DNA of 64,000 nt from Bacillota bacterium (GTDB lineage: Bacteria; Bacillota; Limnochordia; Limnochordales; ZCTH02-B6). The notes below the pieces were generated by a model. That model searched no databases. It saw only the letters and a list, made by a program, of their open reading frames with translations, and was not told the DNA's origin. The stretch's first letter is position 1; each line of letters starts with the position of its first letter. The stretch is from assembly GCA_017656145.1 (NCBI GenBank), contig JACDOI010000006.1, forward strand, positions 26,031 through 90,030, read 5' to 3'. Below, piece by piece: positions 43,012 through 51,310 of the stretch. A program made the position numbers and the translations under genes.

Positions 43012-43440
43012 TTGGACTGGCGGCCAGGGTCGGAATTGCCGCCGCTTACGGTCGGGCCTATTACGACCGAGATGCTCGTGCGCTGGGCCGCTGCGGCGGA
43101 GGACTACAACCCTATCCATTATGATCAAGCCTACGCCCGAAAGCAGGGACTGCCTGATGTTGTCATGCACGGCCCGTTCAAGCTGGCCCTGTTTTGCCGA
43201 CTGCTTCACAGCCAGCTGGGTCCCAGGGGCTACATCCGGCGCATCAAGGTGCGCTACACCGGCTTGGACGTTCCGGGCGACGTGCTGGAGTTCCGAGGGA
43301 CGGTGGAGCGGGTGGAAGAGGGGGAAGGGGAGCGTCTGGCCGCGGTTCGCCTTGTGGCCCAAAACGCACGGGGCGTCGTCACCGTCCAGGGGGAAGCGGA
43401 GGTGGCAGTACGGGAACAGCCGGCGGATCAAGCGTCGTAG
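43012..43440 (+). CDS. MaoC-type hydratase, catalytic hotdog domain
   Basis: A 142-residue enoyl-CoA hydratase 2-like protein. Its motif AEDYNPIHYDQAYARKQGLPDVVMHG keeps the catalytic Asp31 and His36. TTG start with GAGGGAGGGAG about 10 bases upstream. Pairs with the preceding catalytically degenerate hotdog gene, so the two likely form a heterodimer hydrating an unsaturated dicarboxylyl-CoA before lyase cleavage. The substrate is inferred from context only. Confidence 0.88.
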   Translation: MDWRPGSELPPLTVGPITTEMLVRWAAAAEDYNPIHYDQAYARKQGLPDVVMHGPFKLALFCRLLHSQLGPRGYIRRIKVRYTGLDVPGDVLEFRGTVERVEEGEGERLAAVRLVAQNARGVVTVQGEAEVAVREQPADQAS

Positions 43441-43603
43441 GCGGCACAGCCGGCGCCCGGCGGCCCAGCGATTCCGGAGATAGTTTTCAGAGAGCGGGTG
43501 TGATCAGCGTCTTGGCAGGATTTGTGTTTTTGAGAGAGTAATTCATCAAGTATTCCGTTTACTTTTTTTCACACCAAATCTTTGGCAAGAGGAGGGTGTT
43601 GTC

Positions 43604-44638
43604 GTGTTTCGGCTGAATCGATGGGTGGCCGTGGTGGCGGCCGCCGTGCTTGTGACGGCATGGGTATGGGCCGCGCCTGGTGTGGCGCTGGCGCAGCGGA
43701 TTCCGTTGCGCTGGGCGACGGCCAACGTCGGTTCGTACGGTTATTCTGTAGCCAGCATCATGGTCGAGATCCTGAACCGGGAACTGCCGTCCCAGTACGT
43801 TGTGACCGTTCACCCGTACCCGTCCACCACGGCTGCGATGCGGGCGGCTATGAACGGCGAAGTCGAGATTTCCTATACCGCCGACGTCGGCATGACGCAG
43901 CTGTACGACCGCATCGGGCCGTATGAAGGTTTCAGGCCTACTGTGGGAGAGCTCGTCCACACATTGTACGTCTACCCGATGGAATCGTTCATGACCGTAC
44001 CCGCGGACCGGGCGGATCAATACCATTCTTGGGGGGACTTCAGCGGCCAGCCGGTGTTCTTTACCCCCGCTGGATTTATGAACTGGCTCAATTTCCAGCG
44101 GATCTTCGCCGCGCTAGGCTATGAGTTCAATCACGTAGAAATCGACTCGGCGCTGTTGGCCGACGCGCTGCGAGCCGGGTCAATCGTGGGCTCCGGAGCG
44201 TACACGACGGCGGGCGCGTCCTTGCCCACCTTCTGGAAAGAAGCGGAGTTGCGGATCGATGTCCAGGTCATCAACCCCAGCCCGGAGGAAATGGAAAAGC
44301 TTCGGGCCGCCAGCTTGAACCCGCGGCGGGTCGACCCCAGCCGGGCGTTTACCCAGGATGTGGGTGTAACGGAGATCTGGGGTGTGCCTATCCTGTTCGG
44401 CTACAACATGCGGGCGGACGCGGATCCCGACCTGGTCTACAGAATCCTCACGGCGTTTGAGAGCCACGTCGCGGAGCTTCCCGACCTCGATCCGGGTTTT
44501 GCGCCGCTGGCTGAGGACTTCGTCGGTCTGCAGGTGGCTGGCATCAGTGCCAATCCCCATATCCCGGTCCACCCCGGGCTGGCGAGGTTCTTGAGGGAGC
44601 GCGGAGCTTGGGACGACAGCTGGACGGTTGCGGAGTAA
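43604..44638 (+). CDS. TAXI-family TRAP transporter substrate-binding protein
   Basis: An extracytoplasmic receptor of 344 residues with a signal peptide (WVAVVAAAVLVTAWVWAAPGVALAQ). The family body is visible: PLRWATANVGSYGYSVASIMVEILNREL, VHPYPSTTAAMRAAMNGEVEISYTADVGMTQLY, and WGVPILFGYNMRADADPDLVYRIL. TAXI receptors bind C4/C5 dicarboxylates or glutamate-like ligands. GTG start with AGAGGAGGGTG. The 163-base gap before it is unusually A/T-rich for this region (includes CTTTTTTTCAC) and could hold a promoter; I see no clear consensus pair. Confidence 0.88.
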   Translation: MFRLNRWVAVVAAAVLVTAWVWAAPGVALAQRIPLRWATANVGSYGYSVASIMVEILNRELPSQYVVTVHPYPSTTAAMRAAMNGEVEISYTADVGMTQLYDRIGPYEGFRPTVGELVHTLYVYPMESFMTVPADRADQYHSWGDFSGQPVFFTPAGFMNWLNFQRIFAALGYEFNHVEIDSALLADALRAGSIVGSGAYTTAGASLPTFWKEAELRIDVQVINPSPEEMEKLRAASLNPRRVDPSRAFTQDVGVTEIWGVPILFGYNMRADADPDLVYRILTAFESHVAELPDLDPGFAPLAEDFVGLQVAGISANPHIPVHPGLARFLRERGAWDDSWTVAE

Positions 44639-44668
44639 TGTAGGGGACGGGGAGGCGGGTGAAAACAA

Positions 44669-44707
44669 GGGCCGGAGCCGCTGCGGTGAGCGGCGCCGCT
44701 CCGGCCC
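44669..44707 (+). terminator. Intergenic hairpin between TRAP receptor and permease
   Basis: GGGCCGGAGC pairs with GCTCCGGCCC around a GC-rich loop of 19 bases. No T-run follows. Placed between binding-protein and permease genes, it may stabilise the upstream mRNA and lower permease expression rather than terminate fully. Confidence 0.5.
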
Positions 44708-44791
44708 CTAGCCCGGCCGTCGGCCGTCAACGGGCAAGATAGTCCGGCCGCCGCCCGGCGGATCCGGACGAGTGAGGAGATAGGACCGCGG

Positions 44792-46744
44792 ATGGAACAG
44801 CTGAAACGGGTAGTGAACGCCGGCAATCTCCTTCTGGGATTTTCGCTGTACTTTCTTGTGCAATTGCTCAACTACTTCTTCACCGGCGCCGGCGGACCGC
44901 AGCGGCTGGCGACGCGGCTTGTGCCTGTCGCGCTCATCTTGTACGTTCTCAAAGCGTACCGGGAAAACGCTTTGTATCCCCGGTTGGGACCGGCGTGGAA
45001 CCGGTTCATCGCCGCGGTGTACGTCGCGGCCGCGATGATTCCCTTGTTGTACCTGGAAGTCGAATACGAACAACTGTTCATCTACCGCTCAGGGGCGTAC
45101 AACACGACCGACCTTTTGGTCGGCGCGGTGCTGTTGCTGCTTGTGATGGAAATTTCCCGCAAGGCCCACCCGGTGTTGTTCGGCGTCAACATCGTGATGA
45201 TGTTGTACACGCTGTACGGCAACTATAGTCCCATCGATTTCTTCTGGCATCCGGGCGCGTCGCTGACCCGGGTCGTCACGGCCGCCACGGTGGAGCTCTC
45301 CACGGGAATATACGGGAAATACGCCCAACTGGGCTTGACCCTGGTGGCCGCGTTCCTCCTCATGGCCGCCATCGCCGGCGGGTTCGACGCGCAAGGTTCC
45401 CTGTTGCGGGTGGTCCGGGCGCTGGCGGGGCGGCGGACGCACCAGGTTCCCCAGACGGCGGTCATCAGCTCGATGGCGGTGGGCATGGTGAGCGGCAGCG
45501 GGGCGGCCAACACCGCTGTCACCGGCAGCGTCACCATCCCCCTCATGAAACAGTACGGTATCCCGGCGGCATTTGCCGGGGCTGTCGAAACCGCTGCCTC
45601 CATGGGCGGGCTGATCATGCCGCCGCTGATGGCCGCGGCCGCGTTCATCATGGCGGACTTCCTCGGGGTGACCTACTGGGACGTCGTAGTGCGGGGCTTT
45701 GCCGTCGGCTTGGTGTATTACTTGGTGGTAGCCTTTGCCGTCTATCTGATCTCCATGCGCACCATCGAACCGGGAAAGGTGAACCCGCCGCCGGTTCCGA
45801 ATTACGACAAGCTCAAGACCGCCGTGTTCCTCGGATGCATCGTTCTTTTGGTCGTCTTCCTGGGCGTGCTCAACTACAGCCCGATGCGGGCGGCCTTGTA
45901 CTCCGCGTCGCTTTTGCTCGGCGTCCTCATCGGCATTCATTTGTACTACAGATCTGTGGGAAACCCGGATTTCGCCCAGGAGCGGATTGGACTCCGCTTG
46001 GCAAAAGCGCTGGAGACGTACGCGGACCTGACCTCCTATATCGTCATCCTCATGTCGGTGCTGGGCATCATGATCGGGCTGTTCACCATTACCGGATTCA
46101 TCCTCCGGATGGGCCAGCTCATGCTCCATCTGGGCGAGTGGCACGTCGCCGCCATCGTGTTCATGGCGTGGATCTTCGGCTGGCTGGCGGGCACCGGGCT
46201 GCCGCCGACGGCCACCTACATCATCGTGGCCGTCATCGTCGTGCCGCCTATGAGCCAGTACGGCATCAACCCGTGGATTGCCCACTTCTTCGCCTTCCTC
46301 GTATCCGTATGGGGCGAGTTGACGCCGCCCACATCGCTGACGGCCGCGGTGGCCGCCAGCATCTCCGGCGCGTCGTTCCTGAGAACGACGTATGAGGCGC
46401 TCCGGATCTGCGCGCCGCTGTTTGTCATGACGTTTTCCATCTTTGTGCGCCGGGACATGGTTGTGTCTCCGGGTATCGGCCAGTTTCTGGACACGCTGAT
46501 CGTGGCTGTGTCGAGCCTGGCCATTACCTTCGCGACGTTTGGCCGCTTTTCCCGGGAACGGCTCGCGGACGTGGCCGGGCGCGGGCTGCTTTTGGCCTTG
46601 GCCTTTGCCGGAAGCTTCATCCCCGAACGGGGGTACGCGGCCGCCGCGGCGGTGCTGGCCTCCGTCCTCCTCCTTAAAGGCGTGGTGGGATTTCGTACCA
46701 TCGGTCCGCCCTGGGGGTCCCAGCCCATCCGGCCGGCGGTATAA
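44792..46744 (+). CDS. TRAP transporter permease, fused 4TM/12TM (TAXI type)
   Basis: A 650-residue membrane protein in which the small (DctQ-like) and large (DctM-like) subunits are fused. The N-terminal 120 residues hold about four segments; the large domain shows GSGAANTAVTGSVTIPLMKQYG, ETAASMGGLIMPPLMAAAAFIMA and AGTGLPPTATYIIVAVIVVPP, typical of the TRAP fused permease family. It follows the TAXI receptor and ends the rightward operon at a terminator. Together they take up an organic anion. Confidence 0.92.
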   Translation: MEQLKRVVNAGNLLLGFSLYFLVQLLNYFFTGAGGPQRLATRLVPVALILYVLKAYRENALYPRLGPAWNRFIAAVYVAAAMIPLLYLEVEYEQLFIYRSGAYNTTDLLVGAVLLLLVMEISRKAHPVLFGVNIVMMLYTLYGNYSPIDFFWHPGASLTRVVTAATVELSTGIYGKYAQLGLTLVAAFLLMAAIAGGFDAQGSLLRVVRALAGRRTHQVPQTAVISSMAVGMVSGSGAANTAVTGSVTIPLMKQYGIPAAFAGAVETAASMGGLIMPPLMAAAAFIMADFLGVTYWDVVVRGFAVGLVYYLVVAFAVYLISMRTIEPGKVNPPPVPNYDKLKTAVFLGCIVLLVVFLGVLNYSPMRAALYSASLLLGVLIGIHLYYRSVGNPDFAQERIGLRLAKALETYADLTSYIVILMSVLGIMIGLFTITGFILRMGQLMLHLGEWHVAAIVFMAWIFGWLAGTGLPPTATYIIVAVIVVPPMSQYGINPWIAHFFAFLVSVWGELTPPTSLTAAVAASISGASFLRTTYEALRICAPLFVMTFSIFVRRDMVVSPGIGQFLDTLIVAVSSLAITFATFGRFSRERLADVAGRGLLLALAFAGSFIPERGYAAAAAVLASVLLLKGVVGFRTIGPPWGSQPIRPAV

Positions 46745-46749
46745 CGCAA

Positions 46750-46774
46750 GGAGCCCCCGCATCGCGGGGGCTCC
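46750..46774. terminator. Terminator between TRAP permease and tRNA-Gln
   Basis: GGAGCCCCCGC and GCGGGGGCTCC form an 11-base-pair stem with a 3-base loop just after the TRAP stop codon. No T-run; it also faces the leftward tRNA gene, so it may serve both strands. Confidence 0.7.
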
Positions 46775-46788
46775 CCAATTCGGGAAAG

Positions 46789-46862
46789 TGGCTGGGGCGC
46801 CAGGATTCGAACCTGGACCACGGGTTCCAAAGACCCGGGCGCTACCGTTACGCCACGCCCCA
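46789..46862 (-). tRNA. tRNA-Gln (anticodon TTG)
   Basis: On the minus strand TGGGGCG and CGCCCCA form the acceptor stem. The anticodon stem CGGGT/ACCCG encloses CTTTGGA (anticodon TTG), and the T-arm is CCAGGTTCGAATCCTGG. The 3' CCA is encoded. It reads CAA (and CAG by wobble). It lies at the right edge of the catabolic region with its 3' end facing it. Confidence 0.93.
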
Positions 46863-47251
46863 CCAAGCCTCGGGCGATAGCCAGCACCGCCGGCGCGCCC
46901 TGCTCTTTGATTGTAGCCTGCGCCGGCCGCACTGTCAAACACCGCCCCGAATCCCGCCAGCACGCCCCAGGCGATCCGATGGATACCCGGGAGGGCATAT
47001 TGTGGTACAGTAGTGAACGGGAGTGCTTTCCCGGTGGCGATTGCCGCAAGACGCCCGGCGTCCAATTGGGTCATGATCGGCGCAAAAAGGATTCTGTCTC
47101 TCGAGTGTCATAATACTTATGGTCATCTTGTTGCGCCCGCGGCGCCGGAGGAGCGCCAGGCAGTTGGTCCGCCCGGGCCCCGTGCGCCGGCGCGGCTTGC
47201 GGCCAGTGCGCCGGTTGCAATCCATTCAGGGGCCAGTGAGGAGAGTCAGCC
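46863..47251. other. Intergenic region upstream of glmU
   Basis: A gap of 389 bases with no supported gene, although overlapping track ORFs exist. On the plus strand two extended -10 candidates are TGGTACAGT (47003-47011) and TGTCATAAT (47106-47114), neither with a convincing -35. One of these probably drives glmU-prs. In Bacillus spoVG would be here; I find no SpoVG-like frame. Confidence 0.4.
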
Positions 47252-48649
47252 ATGTCCGAACCCGTCGCCGTCATCCTGGCCGCCGGGCAAGGGACGCGGA
47301 TGCGGTCGAAGCGCGCCAAGGTGCTTCATCCGCTGTGCGGTCAGCCCATGTTGCGGCTGGTCCTGGACGCAGTGCGCCGGGCTGGGGCGGCGCGGGTCAT
47401 CGTCGTCGTCGGCCACCAGGCAGACCAGGTGCGGCAGGCCGTCGCCCGCGACGATGTGGAATTCGCCGTCCAGGAGCAGCAACTGGGCACCGGCCACGCG
47501 GTGGCCCAGGCCAAAGCCGTCCTCGACGGATATGAGGGGCCGCTGCTTGTCGCGTGCGGCGATACGCCTCTACTGAAGCCTGAAACGCTAGCAGAGCTCA
47601 TCGCTCGGCACCGCCGGGCCCAGGCGGCGGCCACGGTGCTGAGCGCCTCTGTGGCCGATCCGACCGGTTACGGCCGCATCGTGCGGGAGCGCGGGACCGG
47701 CAGGCTTTTGCGCATCGTCGAACACAAGGACGCCACCCCCGAGGAAGCGACCATCCGGGAAATCAACACCGGCACGTACTGCTTCGATGCCGCCAGCCTC
47801 TTCGCAGCCTTGGAGAAAATCCGGCCCGACAACGCCCAGGGTGAGTACTACTTGCCCGATGCGGTCGGTGTTCTCGTCCGGGAGGGGGCGACGGTGGAGG
47901 TGGTGCAGGCCGCCGACCCGGTGGAGGTGATGGGGATCAACGACCGGTTGGAGCTGGCCCGGGCCGAGGCGGTCGTGCGCCGCCGCATCGTGGACGGCTG
48001 GATGCGGGCAGGCGTCACGGTGATGGATCCGGATACGGTCTACATCGATCCGCAAGCCCAAATCGGGCCGGATACGATCATCTGGCCGTTTACGTTCATC
48101 TTAGGGACAAGTGCCGTCGGAGAAGACTGCCGCATCGGTCCCCATTCCCAGGTGGAGAGCAGCGTCATCGGCCCAGGATCGGTGGTAGAGCGTTCGGTGG
48201 TTCGGCAAAGCCGGCTGGGCCCGGCGTGCACCGTGGGTCCCTTCGCGTACTTGCGCCCAGGCACCGTCCTGGAAGAAGGGGCCAAGGCAGGAAGCTTTGT
48301 CGAGATCAAGCAGTCGATCATCGGCCCGGGGAGCAAAGTGCCGCATCTCGCCTACGTGGGCGACGCCGAGCTAGGGCGGGATGTGAACGTGGGAGCCGGC
48401 GCGATCACGTGTAATTACGACGGGGTGAACAAGTATCGGACCGTCATCGAGGACGGGGCGTTCATCGGCAGCAACGCGAACTTGGTGGCCCCGGTCCGCA
48501 TCGGCGCTCGAGCTTATATCGGCGCCGGCTCCACCGTTTCGCGGGACGTGTCGCCGGATGCTCTGGCTTTGGAGAGGGCTGAGCAGCACGAGATCCCCGG
48601 CTGGGCGAACCGGCGCCGGAGAAAGAGCAGTCCACAGGAGGCCCGTTAG
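47252..48649 (+). CDS. glmU: Bifunctional UDP-GlcNAc pyrophosphorylase / glucosamine-1-phosphate acetyltransferase
   Basis: Makes UDP-N-acetylglucosamine for peptidoglycan in two steps; 465 residues. The N-terminal uridylyltransferase shows ILAAGQGTRMRSKRAKVLHPL and VACGDTPLLKPETL. The C-terminal left-handed beta-helix carries YLRPGTVLEEGAKAGSFVEIKQS and ITCNYDGVNKYRTVIEDGAFIGSNANLVAPV, with the catalytic His/Asn region. ATG follows GAGGAG. First of the glmU-prs-ctc-pth-mfd series. Confidence 0.96.
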   Translation: MSEPVAVILAAGQGTRMRSKRAKVLHPLCGQPMLRLVLDAVRRAGAARVIVVVGHQADQVRQAVARDDVEFAVQEQQLGTGHAVAQAKAVLDGYEGPLLVACGDTPLLKPETLAELIARHRRAQAAATVLSASVADPTGYGRIVRERGTGRLLRIVEHKDATPEEATIREINTGTYCFDAASLFAALEKIRPDNAQGEYYLPDAVGVLVREGATVEVVQAADPVEVMGINDRLELARAEAVVRRRIVDGWMRAGVTVMDPDTVYIDPQAQIGPDTIIWPFTFILGTSAVGEDCRIGPHSQVESSVIGPGSVVERSVVRQSRLGPACTVGPFAYLRPGTVLEEGAKAGSFVEIKQSIIGPGSKVPHLAYVGDAELGRDVNVGAGAITCNYDGVNKYRTVIEDGAFIGSNANLVAPVRIGARAYIGAGSTVSRDVSPDALALERAEQHEIPGWANRRRRKSSPQEAR

Positions 48650-48652
48650 ACG

Positions 48653-49612
48653 GTGCGTGTCAGCTCGGTTTCCCACAAGAAGATCAAAGTGTTTACCGGA
48701 ACCGCCCATCCGGAGCTGGCCAGGGAGATCTGCGAATGTCTTGAGCTCCCGCTGGGCGATGCAGTAGTCGGCCGGTTCCGGGACGGCGAGATCAACTTGC
48801 GGATCGGCGAGACGGTCCGGGGCGCGGAGGTATTCGTCATCCAGCCTACTTGCGCACCGGCCGACAGCAACTTGATGGAGCTGTTGATCATGATCGACGC
48901 CCTCAACCGGGCGTCGGCCAGCTCCATCGCCGCGGTCATCCCGTACTACGGCTATGCTCGTCAGGACCGCAAGACGCAGCCCCGGGACCCGATTGTGGCA
49001 AAGCTTGTGGCCAACCTGCTGACCGCCGCCGGGGCAGACCGGGTGCTGACGATGGACTTGCACGCTGGCCAGATCCAGGGGTTTTTTGACATCCCGGTGG
49101 ACAACCTCAAAGCGATGCCAATCCTGGCCGACTACTTCGCCCAAAAGGGGCTTGGGGACGTGGTGGTGGTGTCGCCGGACGTGGGCGGCGTCGGCCGGGC
49201 CCGGGAGTTTTCGCAGCGCTTGGGTGCACCCCTGGCGATCATTGACAAGCGCCGGCCCCAGCCCAACGTGGCCGAGGTGATGCACGTCATCGGCGACGTC
49301 AAGGGCCGGACGGCTATCCTGATCGATGACATCGTGGACACCGGCGGCACGTTGGTCAAAGCGGCCGAGGCGTTGCTCCGGGAAGGTGCCCGAGAGGTGT
49401 ACGCCTGCGCGACCCATCCGGTGCTGTCGGATCCGGGGCCCGAGCGCCTGCAGGCCTCGCCGATCATGGAGCTTGTGGTGACCAACACGATTCCGCTGCC
49501 GGTCCACAAGCGGGTTCCGAAGATCAAGACGTTGTCCATCGCGCCGATGTTCGCCGAGGCCATCCGGCGCATCTTTGAGGAGATTTCGGTAAGCAAGTTG
49601 TTTGAAGTGTAA
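48653..49612 (+). CDS. prs: Ribose-phosphate pyrophosphokinase
   Basis: Makes PRPP from ribose 5-phosphate and ATP for nucleotide, His and Trp synthesis. 319 residues with the N-terminal IKVFTGTAHPELAREIC, DLHAGQIQGFFDIPVDNL, SPDVGGVGRAREFSQRL and the PRPP loop TAILIDDIVDTGGTLVKA. GTG start 3 bases after glmU. PRPP is the ligand of the PurR found 21 kb upstream. The 218 bases after it hold no recognisable gene. Confidence 0.96.
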   Translation: MRVSSVSHKKIKVFTGTAHPELAREICECLELPLGDAVVGRFRDGEINLRIGETVRGAEVFVIQPTCAPADSNLMELLIMIDALNRASASSIAAVIPYYGYARQDRKTQPRDPIVAKLVANLLTAAGADRVLTMDLHAGQIQGFFDIPVDNLKAMPILADYFAQKGLGDVVVVSPDVGGVGRAREFSQRLGAPLAIIDKRRPQPNVAEVMHVIGDVKGRTAILIDDIVDTGGTLVKAAEALLREGAREVYACATHPVLSDPGPERLQASPIMELVVTNTIPLPVHKRVPKIKTLSIAPMFAEAIRRIFEEISVSKLFEV

Positions 49613-49830
49613 AAGGCGAACGGTGCTGCCGTCAGCGCTTTCCCTTCTTGGACGTGGGAGGGGACCGCCGGGCAGGGAACTCGATCCGGGCAAGGCGTGG
49701 GCAGAAACGGCACGGGACGGTACGGTCGGAAAGGCGATGCCAGCAAAACCAATGCCGGGAAAGGCATTGCAGGCTGCGCGTTGCTGGGAAGGTTAGTGCC
49801 GGGAAGAGCACGATAAGGAGGGGGTCCGTC

Positions 49831-50502
49831 GTGCGCACAACCGAGCTGTCTGCCCAAGTACGCAACGATTCCGGCAAGGGTGCGGCCCGCCGGCTGCGGC
49901 GGGCCGGGCGGGTGCCGGCCGTTTTGTATCGGTCGGGCCAGCCGCCGGCCGAGCTGTCGGTGAACGCCCGGGAGCTTGCGCGCACCGTACAGCAAGCCGG
50001 AAGTCACGCCCTCGTCAGGCTCACTGTGAGCGGCGATGCCGGTGAAACCCGGCATGCGGCCCTCATTAAGGACTTGCAGCGGGATCCGGTCAGCGGCGAT
50101 GTGCTGCATGTGGATTTCCAGGCCGTCGCCCTCAATGAGGAAGTGGAGACCAGCGTCCCTATCGAGGTGACCGGCGAGGAAGGGCTGGCGGGCCAAGGCG
50201 TCGTCAATGTCGTCCTGCGGGAGGTCGCTGTAGCCTCTCTTCCGGAGCGAATTCCGGACCGATTGTCAGTGGACGTGTCAGGCATGGCGCCGGGTGACGC
50301 GGTGGCCGTCCGCGACTTGGCGGTGCCCGACGGCGTTCGGGTGCTGAACGACCCAGACGAGCCCGTCTTGTCCGTTGCCTGGGCCCGGGCTGCCGAGCCC
50401 GCGGAGACGTCCGCAGGCGAAGGAGCGGCCGGTGAGGTGGCCGGGCCCGAAGGGACAGGCGCCCGCGGCGCACCGGAGGAACGTGGCGGAGAGGAAGGTT
50501 AG
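49831..50502 (+). CDS. ctc: 50S ribosomal protein bL25/Ctc
   Basis: General stress-type L25 protein binding 5S rRNA; 223 residues from GTG 49831 with AAGGAGGGGGT just upstream. The track start adds 61 residues that do not belong. The L25 domain (LSAQVRNDSGKGAARRLRRAGRVPAVLYRSGQPP ... LQRDPVSGDVLHVDFQAV) is followed by a TL5 C-terminal beta domain (VPIEVTGEEGLAGQGVVNVVLREVAV) and an acidic Gly-rich tail. Between prs and pth as in Bacillus. Confidence 0.94.
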   Translation: MRTTELSAQVRNDSGKGAARRLRRAGRVPAVLYRSGQPPAELSVNARELARTVQQAGSHALVRLTVSGDAGETRHAALIKDLQRDPVSGDVLHVDFQAVALNEEVETSVPIEVTGEEGLAGQGVVNVVLREVAVASLPERIPDRLSVDVSGMAPGDAVAVRDLAVPDGVRVLNDPDEPVLSVAWARAAEPAETSAGEGAAGEVAGPEGTGARGAPEERGGEEG

Positions 50503-50504
50503 AA

Positions 50505-51071
50505 CTGAAGCTCATCGTCGGCTTGGGCAATCCCGGGCCGAGGTACGAATCTACCCGGCACAATCTCGGATTTTGGGTCGTCGACCGCTTGGCCCGGGAA
50601 TTCGGGATCCGCTGGCGCCGCTTTGCCAACAGCCTGGTGGCCGGCGGTTCCCTGGACGGCCGGCCGGTGCTTTTGGCCAAGCCGCAGACGTACATGAACT
50701 TGAGCGGAGAGGCGGTGGAGCCCTTGGTGCGCTACCACCGCGTTGCGCTGGCCGACCTGCTCGTCGTCTACGACGATTTGGACTTGCCCGAGGGCGCGCT
50801 CCGGATCCGGGCCGGAGGCAGCGCGGGAGGGCACAAGGGGATGCTGTCCATCATCACCCACTTGGGGCGCCAAGATTTCCCGCGCATGCGGATCGGGATC
50901 GGGCGGCCGCCCGAGCGAGTCACGGCAGCGGAGTATGTGCTCGCGCCCTTGCGGGATGAGGAGCTTCCGCTGTATGAGGCCGCTGTCCAGCGCGCGGCCG
51001 AGGCGGCGCGGGCATGGGTGTCGGAAGGCACGGCGGCGGCAATGAATAAGTACAATAGGGCGACGCCATAA
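50505..51071 (+). CDS. pth: Peptidyl-tRNA hydrolase
   Basis: Recycles peptidyl-tRNA that drops off the ribosome. The track ORF starts at a TTG inside the conserved N-terminus. Extending upstream in frame gives KLIVGLGNPGPRYESTRHN, which includes the essential Asn and His19, from CTG 50505 with GAGGAAGG about 10 bases ahead. No ATG, GTG or TTG is available between the ctc stop and this point, so a CTG start is the best reading. 188 residues; DLDLPEGALRIRAGGSAGGHKGM is diagnostic. Confidence 0.9.
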   Translation: MKLIVGLGNPGPRYESTRHNLGFWVVDRLAREFGIRWRRFANSLVAGGSLDGRPVLLAKPQTYMNLSGEAVEPLVRYHRVALADLLVVYDDLDLPEGALRIRAGGSAGGHKGMLSIITHLGRQDFPRMRIGIGRPPERVTAAEYVLAPLRDEELPLYEAAVQRAAEAARAWVSEGTAAAMNKYNRATP

Positions 51072-51099
51072 TACGAGCCGTGGCTGCCTGTTGGCTGAG

Positions 51100-51129
51100 T
51101 TGATCTCGGCGCAAGCCCGTGCCTATAAT
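51100..51129 (+). promoter_or_regulatory. Sigma-A promoter ahead of mfd
   Basis: TTGATC, an 18-base spacer and a perfect TATAAT. A leader of about 180 bases follows with hairpins (CCGGCGGG/CCCGCCGG around 51173; CCGCCC/GGGCGG around 51210), possibly attenuating. The gap holds no gene; Bacillus fin is absent here. Confidence 0.7.
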
Positions 51130-51310
51130 GAAATTGCTATCGAGCGGCGGTCGGTGAAGGATGTTGCATGCCGGCGGGGCCTTCGGACCCGCCGGTCGAT
51201 CGTTCGGCGCGTCCGCCCGGAGGGCGGGCGCGCACTTCCCTTGACGAGCGACCGGATGCCCGGCCGATAGGGATAGGTATGCCCGCGCGGCAAACGGGGG
51301 GAACAGCGGT

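Noticed and set aside
27558-46795. TGGCTGG shared by the tRNA-Gln 3' end and the purR-distal region as an att repeat
   Set aside because: Only 7 bases match, well within chance; no integrase is present.
45089-47074. Minus-strand 661-residue ORF over the TRAP permease and tRNA
   Set aside because: It runs antisense to a clear TRAP permease and through the tRNA-Gln gene; composition (His, Arg, Gln, Gly) is typical of GC-rich shadow frames.
46935-47225. Minus-strand 96-residue ORF upstream of glmU as a SpoVG or YabJ remnant
   Set aside because: Its sequence has no resemblance to SpoVG or YabJ and no ribosome site.
49613-49830. Repeat-like GGGAAAGGCA/GGGCAAGGC segments between prs and ctc as a repeat array or CRISPR
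   Set aside because: Units are short, irregular and imperfect with no spacer periodicity.
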